Positions 54,647 through 63,729 are shown, counted from the stretch's first letter. The stretch: DNA of 64,000 bases from Bacillus wiedmannii (GCF_001583695.1 NZ_LOBC01000028.1:310001-374000); one strand, 5' to 3'. The notes: generated by a model not told the origin, from the letters alone. Program-made: numbers and translations.

Positions 54647-55435
54647 TTAAAAATTATCCACTTTATCTCTCACTTTCTTTTTTAGTTTAAAAATAATACG
54701 ATTGCTATATTCTTTATTTTCTACTAAAATTCGATACATCTCCCACACTCCTACAACACGAACAAAAAGATAGACTCCAATCGCAATAAGTACAACACAG
54801 TACGGATAATACTGCACTAATTCTCCTGAAGTGATATGCTTTTTCTCAAACAAAAACGGGATTGCGCCTGCGGCTATAAAACAAAATCCAACAATCATCA
54901 CTGCCGCATACTTCTTCTTAATAGTCGCATATCTTTTTGTCAATTCTTTTAGAAAGTTTTGATCAAATAATAGTTCTTGCTTTGTCAATACATTGTATCG
55001 ACTCTCTTCTATCGTTACAGGTACCATCATCGCTCCAATTCCAAGGACAGCAATGATAATAACAAGAAATGTCGACATTGTTGCACTTTCCTTAAATAGT
55101 AAATACGGTATTGTCGATAAAATGAGCAAGCTAAATCCTAACGCGATATATTTAGAAATTTTTTGTCCATACACTATATACCCTTCTGCCATTTCCTTAC
55201 TTACGTAATAGCCATCCACATTTTCATTACTTTGCCCAGCTGTTTCTTTTAATAAATAGTCGAGTGATACTTCAAATACATTTCCAATCATTATTAACTT
55301 TTCAGTTTCAGGAAAACCTTGACCATTTTCCCATTTACTAACCGCTTGCCTTGTCGTGTTTAATTTCTCAGCTAACGCTTCTTGAGAAAGGCCCTTTTCC
55401 TTTCTTAATTTAAAAAGCTTTTCACCAAATCCCAT
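54647..55435 (-). CDS. membrane-bound XRE-family regulator
   Basis: The ATG at 55435 follows AAAGGGGGGCACACAT (262 residues). Residues 1-70 form a Cro/C1 helix-turn-helix (LFKLRKEKGLSQEALAEKLN, TTRQAVSKWENGQ). Four hydrophobic segments follow (for example LGFSLLILSTIPYLLF and VMIVGFCFIAAGAIPFLF). A DNA-binding domain fused to a membrane domain suggests sensing at the membrane. It heads the operon with the ABC exporter and probably regulates it. Confidence 0.87.
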   Translation of the reverse strand: MGFGEKLFKLRKEKGLSQEALAEKLNTTRQAVSKWENGQGFPETEKLIMIGNVFEVSLDYLLKETAGQSNENVDGYYVSKEMAEGYIVYGQKISKYIALGFSLLILSTIPYLLFKESATMSTFLVIIIAVLGIGAMMVPVTIEESRYNVLTKQELLFDQNFLKELTKRYATIKKKYAAVMIVGFCFIAAGAIPFLFEKKHITSGELVQYYPYCVVLIAIGVYLFVRVVGVWEMYRILVENKEYSNRIIFKLKKKVRDKVDNF

Positions 55436-55502
55436 ATGTGTGCCCCCCTTTGTTTTCTTAACTAAATTGTATATAAACATTGCCCTTATCTCTATCTTTC
55501 TG

Positions 55503-55550
55503 CGGTTGCACTTTGTCAACTTACGGTTGCGATTGTGTTATTTAGCGGTT
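55503..55550 (-). promoter_or_regulatory. XRE-ABC promoter region with three direct repeats
   Basis: AACCG occurs three times on the minus strand (55503-55507, 55524-55528, 55546-55550) at 21- and 22-base spacing, two DNA turns. TTGACA (55514-55519) lies between the first two. A candidate autoregulatory site. Confidence 0.5.
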
Positions 55551-55877
55551 TTGTATACGATTTAGCTATTTTTCTTCTAAGATTATGGCGTTACTAAACC
55601 ACCCTCTCCTAATAACCAATTATAACAATTAAAGGTAATTGTTGTTATAAAAAACTAAAAACTCCCTTATTTATTTAAAGGAGTTTTTAATATGAAATAT
55701 TCCAAGAGGGGCTGTTTCTCCTTCCTCCTATTCTCTCACAATTTCTTCTATATATTTTTATGTGTCATATAACGAACTATGTACAGTATATGTTTTCATC
55801 TCTTTATCTGAGGCATACTCATATATATGTAAAATATTACTCTTATTAACTTCCCTAATAAAACCACTGCTCAAGAA
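55551..55877. other. gene-poor stretch with terminator and possible ORF remnant
   Basis: Contents: an AACAATT / AATTGTT inverted repeat (55623-55645), the terminator at 55662-55691, and a minus-strand open frame (55758-55874, TTG start, 38 codons) that reads like protein (NILHIYEYASDKEMKTYTVH) but has no ribosome binding site. It may be the remains of a gene that followed the zinc-ribbon gene. Nothing else is recognised. Confidence 0.4.
55662..55691 (-). terminator. terminator downstream of the zinc-ribbon gene
   Basis: An AAAAACTCC / GGGAGTTTTT hairpin is followed by AGTTTTTT on the minus strand. Confidence 0.7.
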
Positions 55878-56081
55878 TCATAACGGCTTCTGCTTAAACT
55901 TTTCGTAATGTCGCACTTTTAATAAAAGGATATTCCCGCAATCTGTACAAATATAAGCATCTACTGGTGAAGATGTGAACATCGTCTCCTTTTTCCGTAT
56001 TTGTGCATAACCGACAAACTCACCTTCTCCTATATTTTGAGAACCACAATTAGAGCATGTCTGCACGTCTTTCTGTTTCAT
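55878..56081 (-). CDS. small zinc-ribbon protein
   Basis: The 67-residue protein carries two CxxC pairs, TCSNCGSQNIGEGE near residues 8-21 and YICTDCGNILLL near 43-54, which would form one zinc ribbon. The start follows AAAGGTGGTGCTCTC. Such proteins bind nucleic acid or partner proteins, and no role can be assigned. It is divergent from the GNAT gene. Confidence 0.75.
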   Translation of the reverse strand: MKQKDVQTCSNCGSQNIGEGEFVGYAQIRKKETMFTSSPVDAYICTDCGNILLLKVRHYEKFKQKPL

Positions 56082-56233
56082 GAGAGCACCACCTTTAATC
56101 TGTTTCTACTCCCTTCGACAGTTAACTTCCATTTCCCTTCCAAAAAACCTCTTATTCTCTTACATTTCAACAGGAATCTCCAAACAAACATCGTATATGT
56201 ACTATGAAATATATTTATTGACGGGGGAATCTC

Positions 56234-57046
56234 ATGAGTACAATTATGACAATCAATACCGCACAAGAAATTGAAAACGCAGAAATACATATGCTTTCTT
56301 CTAGATTAGCACTACTACAAGCAATGGACGGAAATCCAATGCAAGTACAAATAAAAAAGTTCGAGAGTGCCACAGCCTTTTCATCAAAAGTAATTGCTGG
56401 TCCTGCTTTTAACACAGTCAAAGGCGTTACCTTTATAAATACAGATGAGATAGATGCGATTATCTCTTATTATCAATCACTACAAATTCCTTACCGTTTT
56501 GAAATTACACCAGCACAAGGTACAGCTGAATTATTTCAATACTTATCTGAAAAAAGATTTTACCAATCTAGCTTCCATACCGCTTTATATAGTAAACCAA
56601 AAGAAGATCCATCTCTTCTTCCTTCTAACATTTCAGTACGCAAACTAAAAGAAAATGAGTTTGATATTTTTGCTGACATATATGTACGTGGTTTTAACAT
56701 GCCATCCTTTACAAAAGATGGCGTGCGCCAAAATAACGAAATTCTTTATAATAAACCAGGATGGCATTTTTTCATAGCTGAAATTCAAAACACTCCTGCT
56801 AGTATAGGAGTTCTCTTTATAAATAATGGTGTTGCTTCATTAGCTGCTTCTGCTACTTTGCCAGAATTTCAGCTTAAAGGCTGTCATACTGCATTAATTC
56901 AAAAAAGAATTGAGACAGCTATTGAATCCAATTGTCATTTAATAGTTGGGCAAGCAAGGTTTGGTAGCAGCAGTCAAAATAATATGGAACGTGCCCATAT
57001 GAAAATTGCTTATACAAAATCCATATGGACTGCAAAAGACATGTAA
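56234..57046 (+). CDS. GNAT-family N-acetyltransferase
   Basis: The 270-residue protein starts behind GGGGGAATCTC. The C-terminal GNAT domain begins near residue 132 (ISVRKLKENEFDIFADIYVR). It carries the central strand IGVLFINNGVASLAASATLP and a motif A-like FQLKGCHTALIQKRIETAI, although the Q/RxxGxG/A loop reads QLKGCH and is only partly canonical. The N-terminal half is a second, degenerate GNAT-like fold. Substrate unknown. The downstream 170 bases are empty apart from the CsbD leader. Confidence 0.75.
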   Translation: MSTIMTINTAQEIENAEIHMLSSRLALLQAMDGNPMQVQIKKFESATAFSSKVIAGPAFNTVKGVTFINTDEIDAIISYYQSLQIPYRFEITPAQGTAELFQYLSEKRFYQSSFHTALYSKPKEDPSLLPSNISVRKLKENEFDIFADIYVRGFNMPSFTKDGVRQNNEILYNKPGWHFFIAEIQNTPASIGVLFINNGVASLAASATLPEFQLKGCHTALIQKRIETAIESNCHLIVGQARFGSSSQNNMERAHMKIAYTKSIWTAKDM

Positions 57047-57217
57047 TTTACATTCTTTCTCCTTCCATTACAATCTTATACATTCTATGACAATTCCTTT
57101 TCTACCCTATTAATCATTTGAATATTCAAACTAAATTTGTTACGCTATTACTAGATACATCATTCAACTTGCAATATGAAAAGAGAATTCTAATCAAACT
57201 ACAAGGAGGAGAAATGT

Positions 57218-57430
57218 ATGACTAAACATGATCATGGTTTAAAAGAAAAAGTAGAAGGTGCCATTGATAAAGTAAAAGGCGAAGTAAAGGAAGTTGTTGG
57301 GAAAGTAACTGACAATAAAAAATTACAAGCTGAAGGAAAATGGGATAAAGTAAAAGGCACCGCTAAAGATACAGTTGGTAGTGTAAAAGAAAAAGTCCAT
57401 GAATATCAAGAACACAAGAAAGAAAAATAA
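57218..57430 (+). CDS. CsbD-family stress protein
   Basis: The 70-residue hydrophilic protein carries the CsbD pattern: KEKVEGAIDKVKGEVKEVVG and GKWDKVKGTAKDTVGSVKEK. CsbD in Bacillus subtilis belongs to the sigma-B general stress regulon; its biochemical role is unknown. I could not find a convincing sigma-B promoter in 57047-57217. It starts behind AAGGAGGAGAAATGT. Confidence 0.9.
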   Translation: MTKHDHGLKEKVEGAIDKVKGEVKEVVGKVTDNKKLQAEGKWDKVKGTAKDTVGSVKEKVHEYQEHKKEK

Positions 57431-57456
57431 AAAAGAGCCCATCGGCTCTTTTTTAT
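57429..57456. terminator. bidirectional terminator
   Basis: An AAAAAGAGCC / GGCTCTTTTT hairpin lies between csbD-like and DUF2164 genes. Confidence 0.9.
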
Positions 57457-57704
57457 TTCCCTTCACTCTTCTCTAACACATACAAATCTTCTTCAATATT
57501 AGATAGTTTCTCTGTTACAAGCTTTCTAGCATCTCCAATTGCTTGATTGTATGCAAATGGTCCTACTAATTTAATCATTTCTTCTATTAATCGCTCTGCT
57601 TGGAAACGTCCAATTTCATCTAAATCTTCTTCAACGAAAAATTGCTGAATTTGTGCCACAAGCTCTTCTTTTTTATCATTTGGTATTTTTATATTCATCA
57701 TCAT
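57453..57704 (-). CDS. DUF2164 family protein
   Basis: The 83-residue acidic protein matches DUF2164: KEELVAQIQQFFVEEDLDEI, GPFAYNQAIGDARKLV and NIEEDLYVLE. It is helical, cytoplasmic and of unknown function. It starts behind GAGGAGTAACAA, 17 bases after the amidase gene, as the last gene of a PP2C-amidase-DUF2164 operon. Confidence 0.87.
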   Translation of the reverse strand: MMMNIKIPNDKKEELVAQIQQFFVEEDLDEIGRFQAERLIEEMIKLVGPFAYNQAIGDARKLVTEKLSNIEEDLYVLEKSEGK

Positions 57705-57721
57705 TTGTTACTCCTCTATAT

Positions 57722-58174
57722 TTAAGTTAGTCCGTTTCTTAACTCTACCATAGAAAAACGCTTTCCAGGACAACTTTTTGTAACGCCTTCTAGCTCCCTA
57801 TGACCGAGTATATTTTCTTTCTTTATAGCAAACTGCTTCATAAACATTTTACATAAAGAATACAATGCATTCATTTGTGCAGAAGTTGGATTATATTTAT
57901 CAAAATTACCCGTCATACATATTCCAATTGTATCTCTATTATTTTCTTTCGCATGTGCTCCAATATGTAAACCTCGCCCTTCAACTACAGTTCCATCTTC
58001 TTCAATAAAATAATTGTAACCGATCCCGCTCCACCCTCTTACTTTTTGATGAAATTCATGTGTTTTATACACATCCCATCCATCTTCGGATGTATGGTGG
58101 ATAATCAGTTTATTAACTTTCTCTAAAGGAACTAATTCATCTTGAAATGTTAAATTAATACATTTAATTTCCAT
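57722..58174 (-). CDS. N-acetylmuramoyl-L-alanine amidase (Amidase_2/PGRP fold), no signal peptide
   Basis: The 150-residue zinc amidase has ligands in KLIIHHTSEDGW (His) and LGHRELEGVTKSCPG (His, Cys). GYNYFIEEDGTVVEGRG and TIGICMTGNF are typical of the PGRP fold. No signal peptide or cell-wall-binding domain is present, so it may act inside the mother cell, after lysis, or on cytoplasmic muropeptides in recycling. It is 15 bases downstream of the PP2C gene. Prophage endolysins share the fold, but there are no phage genes here. Confidence 0.88.
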   Translation of the reverse strand: MEIKCINLTFQDELVPLEKVNKLIIHHTSEDGWDVYKTHEFHQKVRGWSGIGYNYFIEEDGTVVEGRGLHIGAHAKENNRDTIGICMTGNFDKYNPTSAQMNALYSLCKMFMKQFAIKKENILGHRELEGVTKSCPGKRFSMVELRNGLT

Positions 58175-58189
58175 TCGAACATCCTCCCC

Positions 58190-58993
58190 TTACAAATCAA
58201 TGATCATAATTGTTTTATCATCTGGTCTTATTCTCTTTTCCCCTTCTAGCTGTTCAATAATTGCTACATATTCACTTATACTATTATTTCTTATATATGC
58301 AACAGTTTGTTCAAGTGGCCAATCTGGGTGGTATACTCCGTCTGAACAAATAAAAATCCCGCTCACTTCATCTATATGTAGTTCACCATGTTGTAAATAA
58401 TGTATCGCTTCTTTCATTCCATTTGCAACGGAATATCCGCCCTGCATATTTGCAAGATAACGATTGTATTTTAACTGTTCTTGCACATCTTGAAAAACAT
58501 GTTCTTCTGGTACAGATAACCCTTTTTTACGATCTTCTTCTCTCTTCTTTTTTGCTCGTTTACTAATTCCTTCAACCGTGTCTTGCGTTAATACTTGCAT
58601 CGTTCCATTTTGAAGTATTGCAACAATCATACAGTCTCCTAACTGTGCGTATTCAATTTTCTCACCATTTATTTGAACTGCCGCAATACATGTACACCAC
58701 AAATGCTCTTTCTTTCTCGTGTCTACTTCATATTCTAACATTTTGCTTTGCAATGCTTCATTTGCTTTTGCAACGGCAACTTGTAAACTATGAGTTTCTC
58801 GTAATGAAGTAAAATAACTTGCAAATAAATGTGAAGCGATGTATGCTCCATTATGTCCCTTTTCATCACGAAACGGGACGAGCGGTGTTGCACCATCACA
58901 TACACCATACATCTTTTTTTCTTCATTACAAAAATAAGAATCCTCACATTCTTGCTTCAACGGGCTTTTCTGTTGATACGTTTTTATCCTCAT
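58190..58993 (-). CDS. PP2C-type protein phosphatase
   Basis: The ATG at 58993 follows AAAGGGGATACAGAT (267 residues). PP2C metal motifs are visible: Asp in CEDSYF, GVCDGATPL, GDC in AQLGDCMIV, CSDGVY and the C-terminal PDDKTIMII. It should dephosphorylate Ser/Thr with Mn or Mg. It is not PrpC, which is encoded with the kinase PrkC, and no kinase adjoins. Co-operonic with an amidase and DUF2164, so a cell-wall link is possible but unproven. Confidence 0.87.
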   Translation of the reverse strand: MRIKTYQQKSPLKQECEDSYFCNEEKKMYGVCDGATPLVPFRDEKGHNGAYIASHLFASYFTSLRETHSLQVAVAKANEALQSKMLEYEVDTRKKEHLWCTCIAAVQINGEKIEYAQLGDCMIVAILQNGTMQVLTQDTVEGISKRAKKKREEDRKKGLSVPEEHVFQDVQEQLKYNRYLANMQGGYSVANGMKEAIHYLQHGELHIDEVSGIFICSDGVYHPDWPLEQTVAYIRNNSISEYVAIIEQLEGEKRIRPDDKTIMIIDL

Positions 58994-59137
58994 ATCTGTA
59001 TCCCCTTTCAAATGATAAAATACTCGAATTCTTTTGATTAATCTAATTTTCCGAAATAAACTGTTTTTACCCAAAACTTTCAATATCATATATAATCTTG
59101 AAATAATATGAATTTTTTAGTGAAGGACGGGAAAGAG

Positions 59138-59947
59138 ATGGTCAGATTTCTTGGTGTTATTATCGGTTCTATTATTATTGCGATTGCATTTAATCTTTTC
59201 CTTATCCCCCACAAAATATTAAGTAGTGGAATTGGCGGAATTGCTATTATTTTAGGGATTGTAACTCCTGTAAACACGGGTATTATTAACTTTGTATTAA
59301 ACTTACCTATCCTTATTTTAGGATACATAGGTCTTGGAAAAAAAGTAATTTTTAACACTGTTATCTCTGTTATTGTATTATCTGTTGCATTATACTATGT
59401 TCCAGTGAAAGTCGTAGCAACAGACCCACTTTTATCATCTATCTTTGGTGGTGTCATTGCCGGAGCTGGTATCGGTCTTGTTTTTAACTGTAATGGCTCA
59501 ACTGGTGGATTTGATATTATCGGTATGTTGTTATCTCGCAAAAGAGACATTAAACTTGGCGGATTCCTTATTGTTTTAAATGCAGTTGTTGTAATAATTG
59601 CAGGATTCTTCTTCACTTGGGATGTTGCTCTTACAAGCTTACTTTCCATTTATGTAACTGGTAAAGTCATCGATGCTATTCATACGAAACATCGAAAGGT
59701 TACACTTATGATTGTAACAAATGAAGCAGAAAAAATGAAAAAACAACTTCTTTCAACTGTTGTACGTGGAATTACATTACTTGATGGCGAAGGTGCTTAT
59801 TCCAGCGAAAAAAAACGTGTACTTATGACCGTCGTTTCTCGTGAAGAATTAGCAAGTATGAAATTAACAATTTCCGAAATTGACCCTCATGCATTCGTTA
59901 ACATTACCGAAACGGTTGAAGTATTAGGATTGTTTCGAAAAGGTTAA
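59138..59947 (+). CDS. YitT family membrane protein
   Basis: The ATG at 59138 follows GGACGGGAAAGAG (269 residues); the earlier ATG at 59108 lacks a site. Five or six membrane helices in the first 170 residues carry YitT marks (LIPHKILSSGIGGIAIIL, NCNGSTGGFDIIGMLLSRK). A C-terminal DUF2179 domain follows (RGITLLDGEGAYSSEKKRVL, and ITETVEVLGLF). Bacillus carries several paralogues; transport of an unknown solute is suspected. A terminator follows. Confidence 0.87.
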   Translation: MVRFLGVIIGSIIIAIAFNLFLIPHKILSSGIGGIAIILGIVTPVNTGIINFVLNLPILILGYIGLGKKVIFNTVISVIVLSVALYYVPVKVVATDPLLSSIFGGVIAGAGIGLVFNCNGSTGGFDIIGMLLSRKRDIKLGGFLIVLNAVVVIIAGFFFTWDVALTSLLSIYVTGKVIDAIHTKHRKVTLMIVTNEAEKMKKQLLSTVVRGITLLDGEGAYSSEKKRVLMTVVSREELASMKLTISEIDPHAFVNITETVEVLGLFRKG

Positions 59948-59979
59948 AAAACTAGGTGGATTTCCACCTAGTTTTTATT
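59946..59979. terminator. bidirectional terminator
   Basis: An AAAACTAGGTGG / CCACCTAGTTTT hairpin. Confidence 0.9.
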
Positions 59980-60339
59980 TTCCATAAATTCAATTCGATT
60001 TCCGAACGGATCTGACACATAAAATCTAATTACATCTGGCCGTGCATGATCATCTATTACTTCAATACCTTGCTTTATTAACTCTTGTTTAAATTCATCA
60101 ATTTTTAAAACATAAAAAGCTGGATGCGCCTTTTTAGCTGGATTGAAGTTTTTCTCAACTCCGATATGAATCTCTTGATTTCCACACTTAAACCAGCACC
60201 CACCACGCTTCTTTAATTCCTCTGGCTTCGGTATTTCCTCCATACCAATTTTATTACCGTAAAACTCTCGTGCTTCTTCTTCACACCCTACAGGCGCAGC
60301 TACTTGCACATGATCGATACCTTGAATATAATTTCTCAT
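59968..60339 (-). CDS. VOC superfamily protein
   Basis: The 123-residue protein has DHVQVAAPVGCEEEAREFYG at the N-terminus (a His metal ligand is probable). HPAFYVLKIDEFKQEL lies in the middle and VSDPFGNRIEFMENK at the C-terminus (Glu ligand). It is close to the glyoxalase I-like single-domain branch; substrate unknown. The 60340-60574 stretch upstream, before the kinase, is AT-rich and shows nothing I can name. Confidence 0.8.
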   Translation of the reverse strand: MRNYIQGIDHVQVAAPVGCEEEAREFYGNKIGMEEIPKPEELKKRGGCWFKCGNQEIHIGVEKNFNPAKKAHPAFYVLKIDEFKQELIKQGIEVIDDHARPDVIRFYVSDPFGNRIEFMENKN

Positions 60340-60574
60340 TTTCTCTCCCCCTCTTCTACCCTAATGTTATAAAGAAAACCTACTCCTGTAACTTACAAAA
60401 GATTTATAAAACAATATAAGCTCCCCTTATTACGACCTTACACTCACTTTTCCAAAATAAAGAAAACAAAATTTATTATATAACTTCCATTTTTTATAGA
60501 AATACACATTACATCTATATTATAGTTATGGATAGACAAATCTTTTTAGATGCTATTTGTACGGAGGAACTATT

Positions 60575-62107
60575 ATGAGTCGTAAAAAATATTCATCAAC
60601 TCAAAGAAAACGTCATCCGAACATTTCTAGACGTTTGCGAAACCATATACAAGATCGTTCATTAACAGAAATGTACGCATCTCTGTTCGAACACAATCCT
60701 GATAGTATTATTTCATTAAATTTAGAGGGAGTTATTCTACATATAAATCCTTCTGCCGAAAGAATATTAGGTTACAATTCTTTAGAATTAGAACAGAAAA
60801 ATATTACCTCTATTTTAGAAGCTCATATTTCTGAGCAAGTATTACAAAATATAAAGAATACTGAAGCGGATAATCAACAAGAGTATATTTTATCTATTTA
60901 TCATAAAAATGGATTCTTATTAGACGTCGTGACAAAACTAGTTCCTATTTTTGTCCAAAATCGTCTAACTGGCGTATATACTATTATGAAGCCTCTTGAA
61001 AAATCAGAAAGAATTGAGAATATGCTAAAAGAAAGTGAGAAGAGGTTACGTACATTAGTGAACTCGATGCCTGCGTTTGTTATATTTAAGGATCATGAGG
61101 GGCGCTGGCTTGAGGCAAATGACTACGCACTTTCTTGTTTCAATTTCCATCATGTACCTTACCATGGGAAAAAAGATAGTGAACTCATTCAATATAACGA
61201 AGCGTACCGAGAGGCTTTTTTACATTGTGAAGAAGTCGACGAACTAGCATGGCAACAAAGACAAATTCTTCATGGCGAGGAATTTATTATTCATAGAGAT
61301 GATTTTGACCTAATCTTAAGTATATCGAAAGTTCCACTTTATCATCCTGACGGCTCGCGAAAAGGTCTTATCGTAATGGGAAGAGACGTTACCGAGCTAA
61401 AAGAAACGGAAAAGTTATTACGAAAATCAGAAAAACTCGCAGTAGTCGGACAACTGACAGCTGGAATCGCCCATGAAATTCGAAATCCACTCACTTCTCT
61501 AAAAGGTTTTCTAACATTGCTACTCCCTGAAATAAATGAAGAGCAAAAATGGTATATCGATGTTATGTTAAGTGAGATTTCACAAATGGAATCTATCACA
61601 AGTCAATTTATGGCGATGTCTAAACCACAAGTATTATCAATCAAAACTTGTAACATACAAGCTTTAATTGAAGAGGTAGTCACATTTATTTTACCAACTG
61701 CTATTATGCATAGCGTTCATATCATTATGGATCATTTTGATTACGCACATGATATTCAATGTGACGGTAACCAATTAAAACAAGTTTTTATAAACATATT
61801 AAAAAATGCGATAGAAGCAATGCCAAATGGCGGAAATATTTTCATCCAAACAAAACCATTAGAGGATACTTTCATCTTAATACGTATTATCGATGAAGGT
61901 TGCGGTATCCCAGAAGATCGTATCTCTCGTTTAGGCGAACCATTTTATAGTTTAAAAGAAAAGGGAACAGGACTAGGATTAATGATGTGTTACAAAATAA
62001 TTGAAGAACATCATGGTAAATTACACATTTCAAGCGAGTTAGATAAAGGTACGATCGTTGATATTCAACTTCCGCTTTCTTCATCTCATCTTGCAATTCA
62101 GTCGTAA
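60575..62107 (+). CDS. PAS-domain sensor histidine kinase (sporulation kinase type)
   Basis: The ATG at 60575 follows GGAGGAACTATT (510 residues). No membrane segment is present. A first PAS domain (about 32-140) and a second (about 150-275) precede the HisKA dimer with His300 in AGIAHEIRNPLTSLKGFL, and the ATPase with N box INILKNAIEAMPNGG, DEGCGIPE and GTGLGL. The HEIRNPLTSLKGFL pattern is typical of Bacillus kinases feeding the Spo0F phosphorelay. No response regulator adjoins, which also fits an orphan sporulation kinase. A terminator follows. Confidence 0.9.
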   Translation: MSRKKYSSTQRKRHPNISRRLRNHIQDRSLTEMYASLFEHNPDSIISLNLEGVILHINPSAERILGYNSLELEQKNITSILEAHISEQVLQNIKNTEADNQQEYILSIYHKNGFLLDVVTKLVPIFVQNRLTGVYTIMKPLEKSERIENMLKESEKRLRTLVNSMPAFVIFKDHEGRWLEANDYALSCFNFHHVPYHGKKDSELIQYNEAYREAFLHCEEVDELAWQQRQILHGEEFIIHRDDFDLILSISKVPLYHPDGSRKGLIVMGRDVTELKETEKLLRKSEKLAVVGQLTAGIAHEIRNPLTSLKGFLTLLLPEINEEQKWYIDVMLSEISQMESITSQFMAMSKPQVLSIKTCNIQALIEEVVTFILPTAIMHSVHIIMDHFDYAHDIQCDGNQLKQVFINILKNAIEAMPNGGNIFIQTKPLEDTFILIRIIDEGCGIPEDRISRLGEPFYSLKEKGTGLGLMMCYKIIEEHHGKLHISSELDKGTIVDIQLPLSSSHLAIQS

Positions 62108-62152
62108 AAAAAGAAGCATTTGCTAATTGTTAGCAGATGCTTCTTTTTTTAC
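62107..62152. terminator. bidirectional terminator
   Basis: An AAAAGAAGCAT(T)TGCTA / TAGCA(G)ATGCTTCTTTT hairpin. Confidence 0.9.
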
Positions 62153-62154
62153 TT

Positions 62155-62766
62155 TTATAATACTGTATTGACATACCATTCTTTTGCTTTTTCTACTTCA
62201 CCCATCGTTAATTGATGTCCTCTATTTTCCCAATGCATTGTAACAGTAGCATTTACATTCTCTAATAGTACCTTCAATTCCTCTGACTCCGCTGAGGAAC
62301 AAATCGGGTCATTTGTCCCAGCAGCGATAAATACGGATTTCCCTGCTAAATTAGGCAATTGTGTTCCTCTTCTAGGTACCATTGGGTGATGAAGGACAGC
62401 ACCTTTTAATGCATTTTCGTAATGGAATAATAAGCTTGCAGCAATGTTTGCTCCATTTGAATAACCGATAGCTACAATATTATTTCTATCAAATTCATAT
62501 GTTTTTGCAGCTTCATCTAAAAACTCATTTAATTCCTTCGTACGGAAAATCAAATCCTCTTCATCAAAAATACCTTCTGCTAATCGGCGGAAGAAACGTG
62601 GCATGCCTTGTTCTAATACATTTCCCCTAACACTTAATACAGATGCTTCTGGATCAATTATTTCTGCAAGTGGTAATAAATCTAATTCATTACCTCCTGT
62701 ACCATGAAGTAATAACAACACTGGTTTTGACGTATCTTTTCCTTTTTGAAAAACATGTTTCATCAT
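62155..62766 (-). CDS. mhqD: carboxylesterase/hydrolase of the quinone-stress operon
   Basis: The 203-residue alpha/beta hydrolase has an oxyanion LLLLHGTGGNE, nucleophile Ser in IAIGYSNGANIA and late Asp and His in GTNDPICS and NRGHQLTMGE. It closely resembles Bacillus subtilis MhqD, which is induced by methylhydroquinone and catechol. It lies 24 bases downstream of the dioxygenase gene, so the two form an operon under the MhqR boxes at 63.8-63.97 kb. Two adjacent ATG codons make the start ambiguous by one residue. Confidence 0.9.
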   Translation of the reverse strand: MMKHVFQKGKDTSKPVLLLLHGTGGNELDLLPLAEIIDPEASVLSVRGNVLEQGMPRFFRRLAEGIFDEEDLIFRTKELNEFLDEAAKTYEFDRNNIVAIGYSNGANIAASLLFHYENALKGAVLHHPMVPRRGTQLPNLAGKSVFIAAGTNDPICSSAESEELKVLLENVNATVTMHWENRGHQLTMGEVEKAKEWYVNTVL

Positions 62767-62790
62767 AATCCTTTTCCCCTTTCAATCACT

Positions 62791-63729
62791 TTAATCTAAA
62801 TTTCTCACTTCAAATGGTAAAAGTGTTTGTTCAATTTGTTTTCTATGTGGTTCATATTGCTCTGGTAACTTTAATTCCTCACCCATCGTCTCTAACGATT
62901 CGTCATGAGCGAAACCAGGAGGGTCTGTTGCAATTTCAAATAAAATTTCCCCATGTTCTCTAAAATAAATTGCGTTAAAATAATTTCGATCTTGTACAGG
63001 AGTTACGTGGTATCCAAAACGAGACACATGCTCTTTCCAGTCAAGTTGATCATCATCGTTAGTCGCTCTCCAAGCAATATGGTGGACTGTACCAACACCC
63101 ATTTGGCCACGCCCGATTGTCGATAGCCTCAAGTCGATAATATTCCCAATATCAGCAGAAGAACGGAATCGAACGAATTCACCTTCTTCTCCAAGTTTCT
63201 CAAGACCCATAACATGCTCTAACAATTCAGCTGTTTTTTGAGGTTGTGCAGATAAAAGAACAGCACCGCCAAATCCTTTAATTGCTACTTCTGGCGTAAC
63301 TTCTCCAAAAGTCCAATTATTTAATTCGCCTTCTTCTCTTTCTACTAATTCTATATGCAAACCATGTGGATCATCAAATTCTAAATACTGCTCTTCAAAT
63401 CGAGTCATTTTTGTATACGAAATATCGAATTTTTCTAATCTATTTTCCCAAAACTCCATTGCGCCCTTTGGTACAACATAAGACGTAATGCCTACTTGAC
63501 CGTCACCAATAATTCCTTCACGAGCACCTGCCCATGGGAAAAACGTAATAATTGTTCCAGGCTTTCCTCCTTCATTACCAAAATAAAGATGGTACGTGCC
63601 TGGATCATCAAAATTCACTGTTTGTTTCACTAAACGTAAACCTAACACACCAGCATAAAAATCTACATTTTCTTGTGGGTGTCCTACGATTGCTGTAATG
63701 TGATGAATTCCCATTGTTTTCTTTTCCAT
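62791..63729 (-). CDS. mhqO: ring-cleaving dioxygenase of the quinone-stress operon
   Basis: The 312-residue enzyme has two VOC domains. IHHITAIVGHPQENVDFYAG (His ligand) opens the first and VHHIAWRATNDD (His ligand) the second. ENHG-like REHGEILFEIATDPPGF carries the Glu ligand. It should open hydroquinone or catechol rings using a divalent metal. Length and sequence agree with Bacillus subtilis MhqO. MhqR-type operators lie 100-250 bases upstream. Confidence 0.93.
   Translation of the reverse strand: MEKKTMGIHHITAIVGHPQENVDFYAGVLGLRLVKQTVNFDDPGTYHLYFGNEGGKPGTIITFFPWAGAREGIIGDGQVGITSYVVPKGAMEFWENRLEKFDISYTKMTRFEEQYLEFDDPHGLHIELVEREEGELNNWTFGEVTPEVAIKGFGGAVLLSAQPQKTAELLEHVMGLEKLGEEGEFVRFRSSADIGNIIDLRLSTIGRGQMGVGTVHHIAWRATNDDDQLDWKEHVSRFGYHVTPVQDRNYFNAIYFREHGEILFEIATDPPGFAHDESLETMGEELKLPEQYEPHRKQIEQTLLPFEVRNLD

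Noticed and set aside
55692-55772. 26-codon plus-strand frame preceded by AAAGGAG
   Set aside because: Its apparent ribosome binding site is the right arm of the terminator hairpin, and no family or conserved feature is visible.
57047-57217. Sigma-B promoter for the CsbD gene
   Set aside because: No GTTT...GGGTAT-like pair at proper spacing could be found.
57722-58174. Prophage endolysin
   Set aside because: The amidase lacks a wall-binding domain, and no holin, terminase or tail genes are present nearby.
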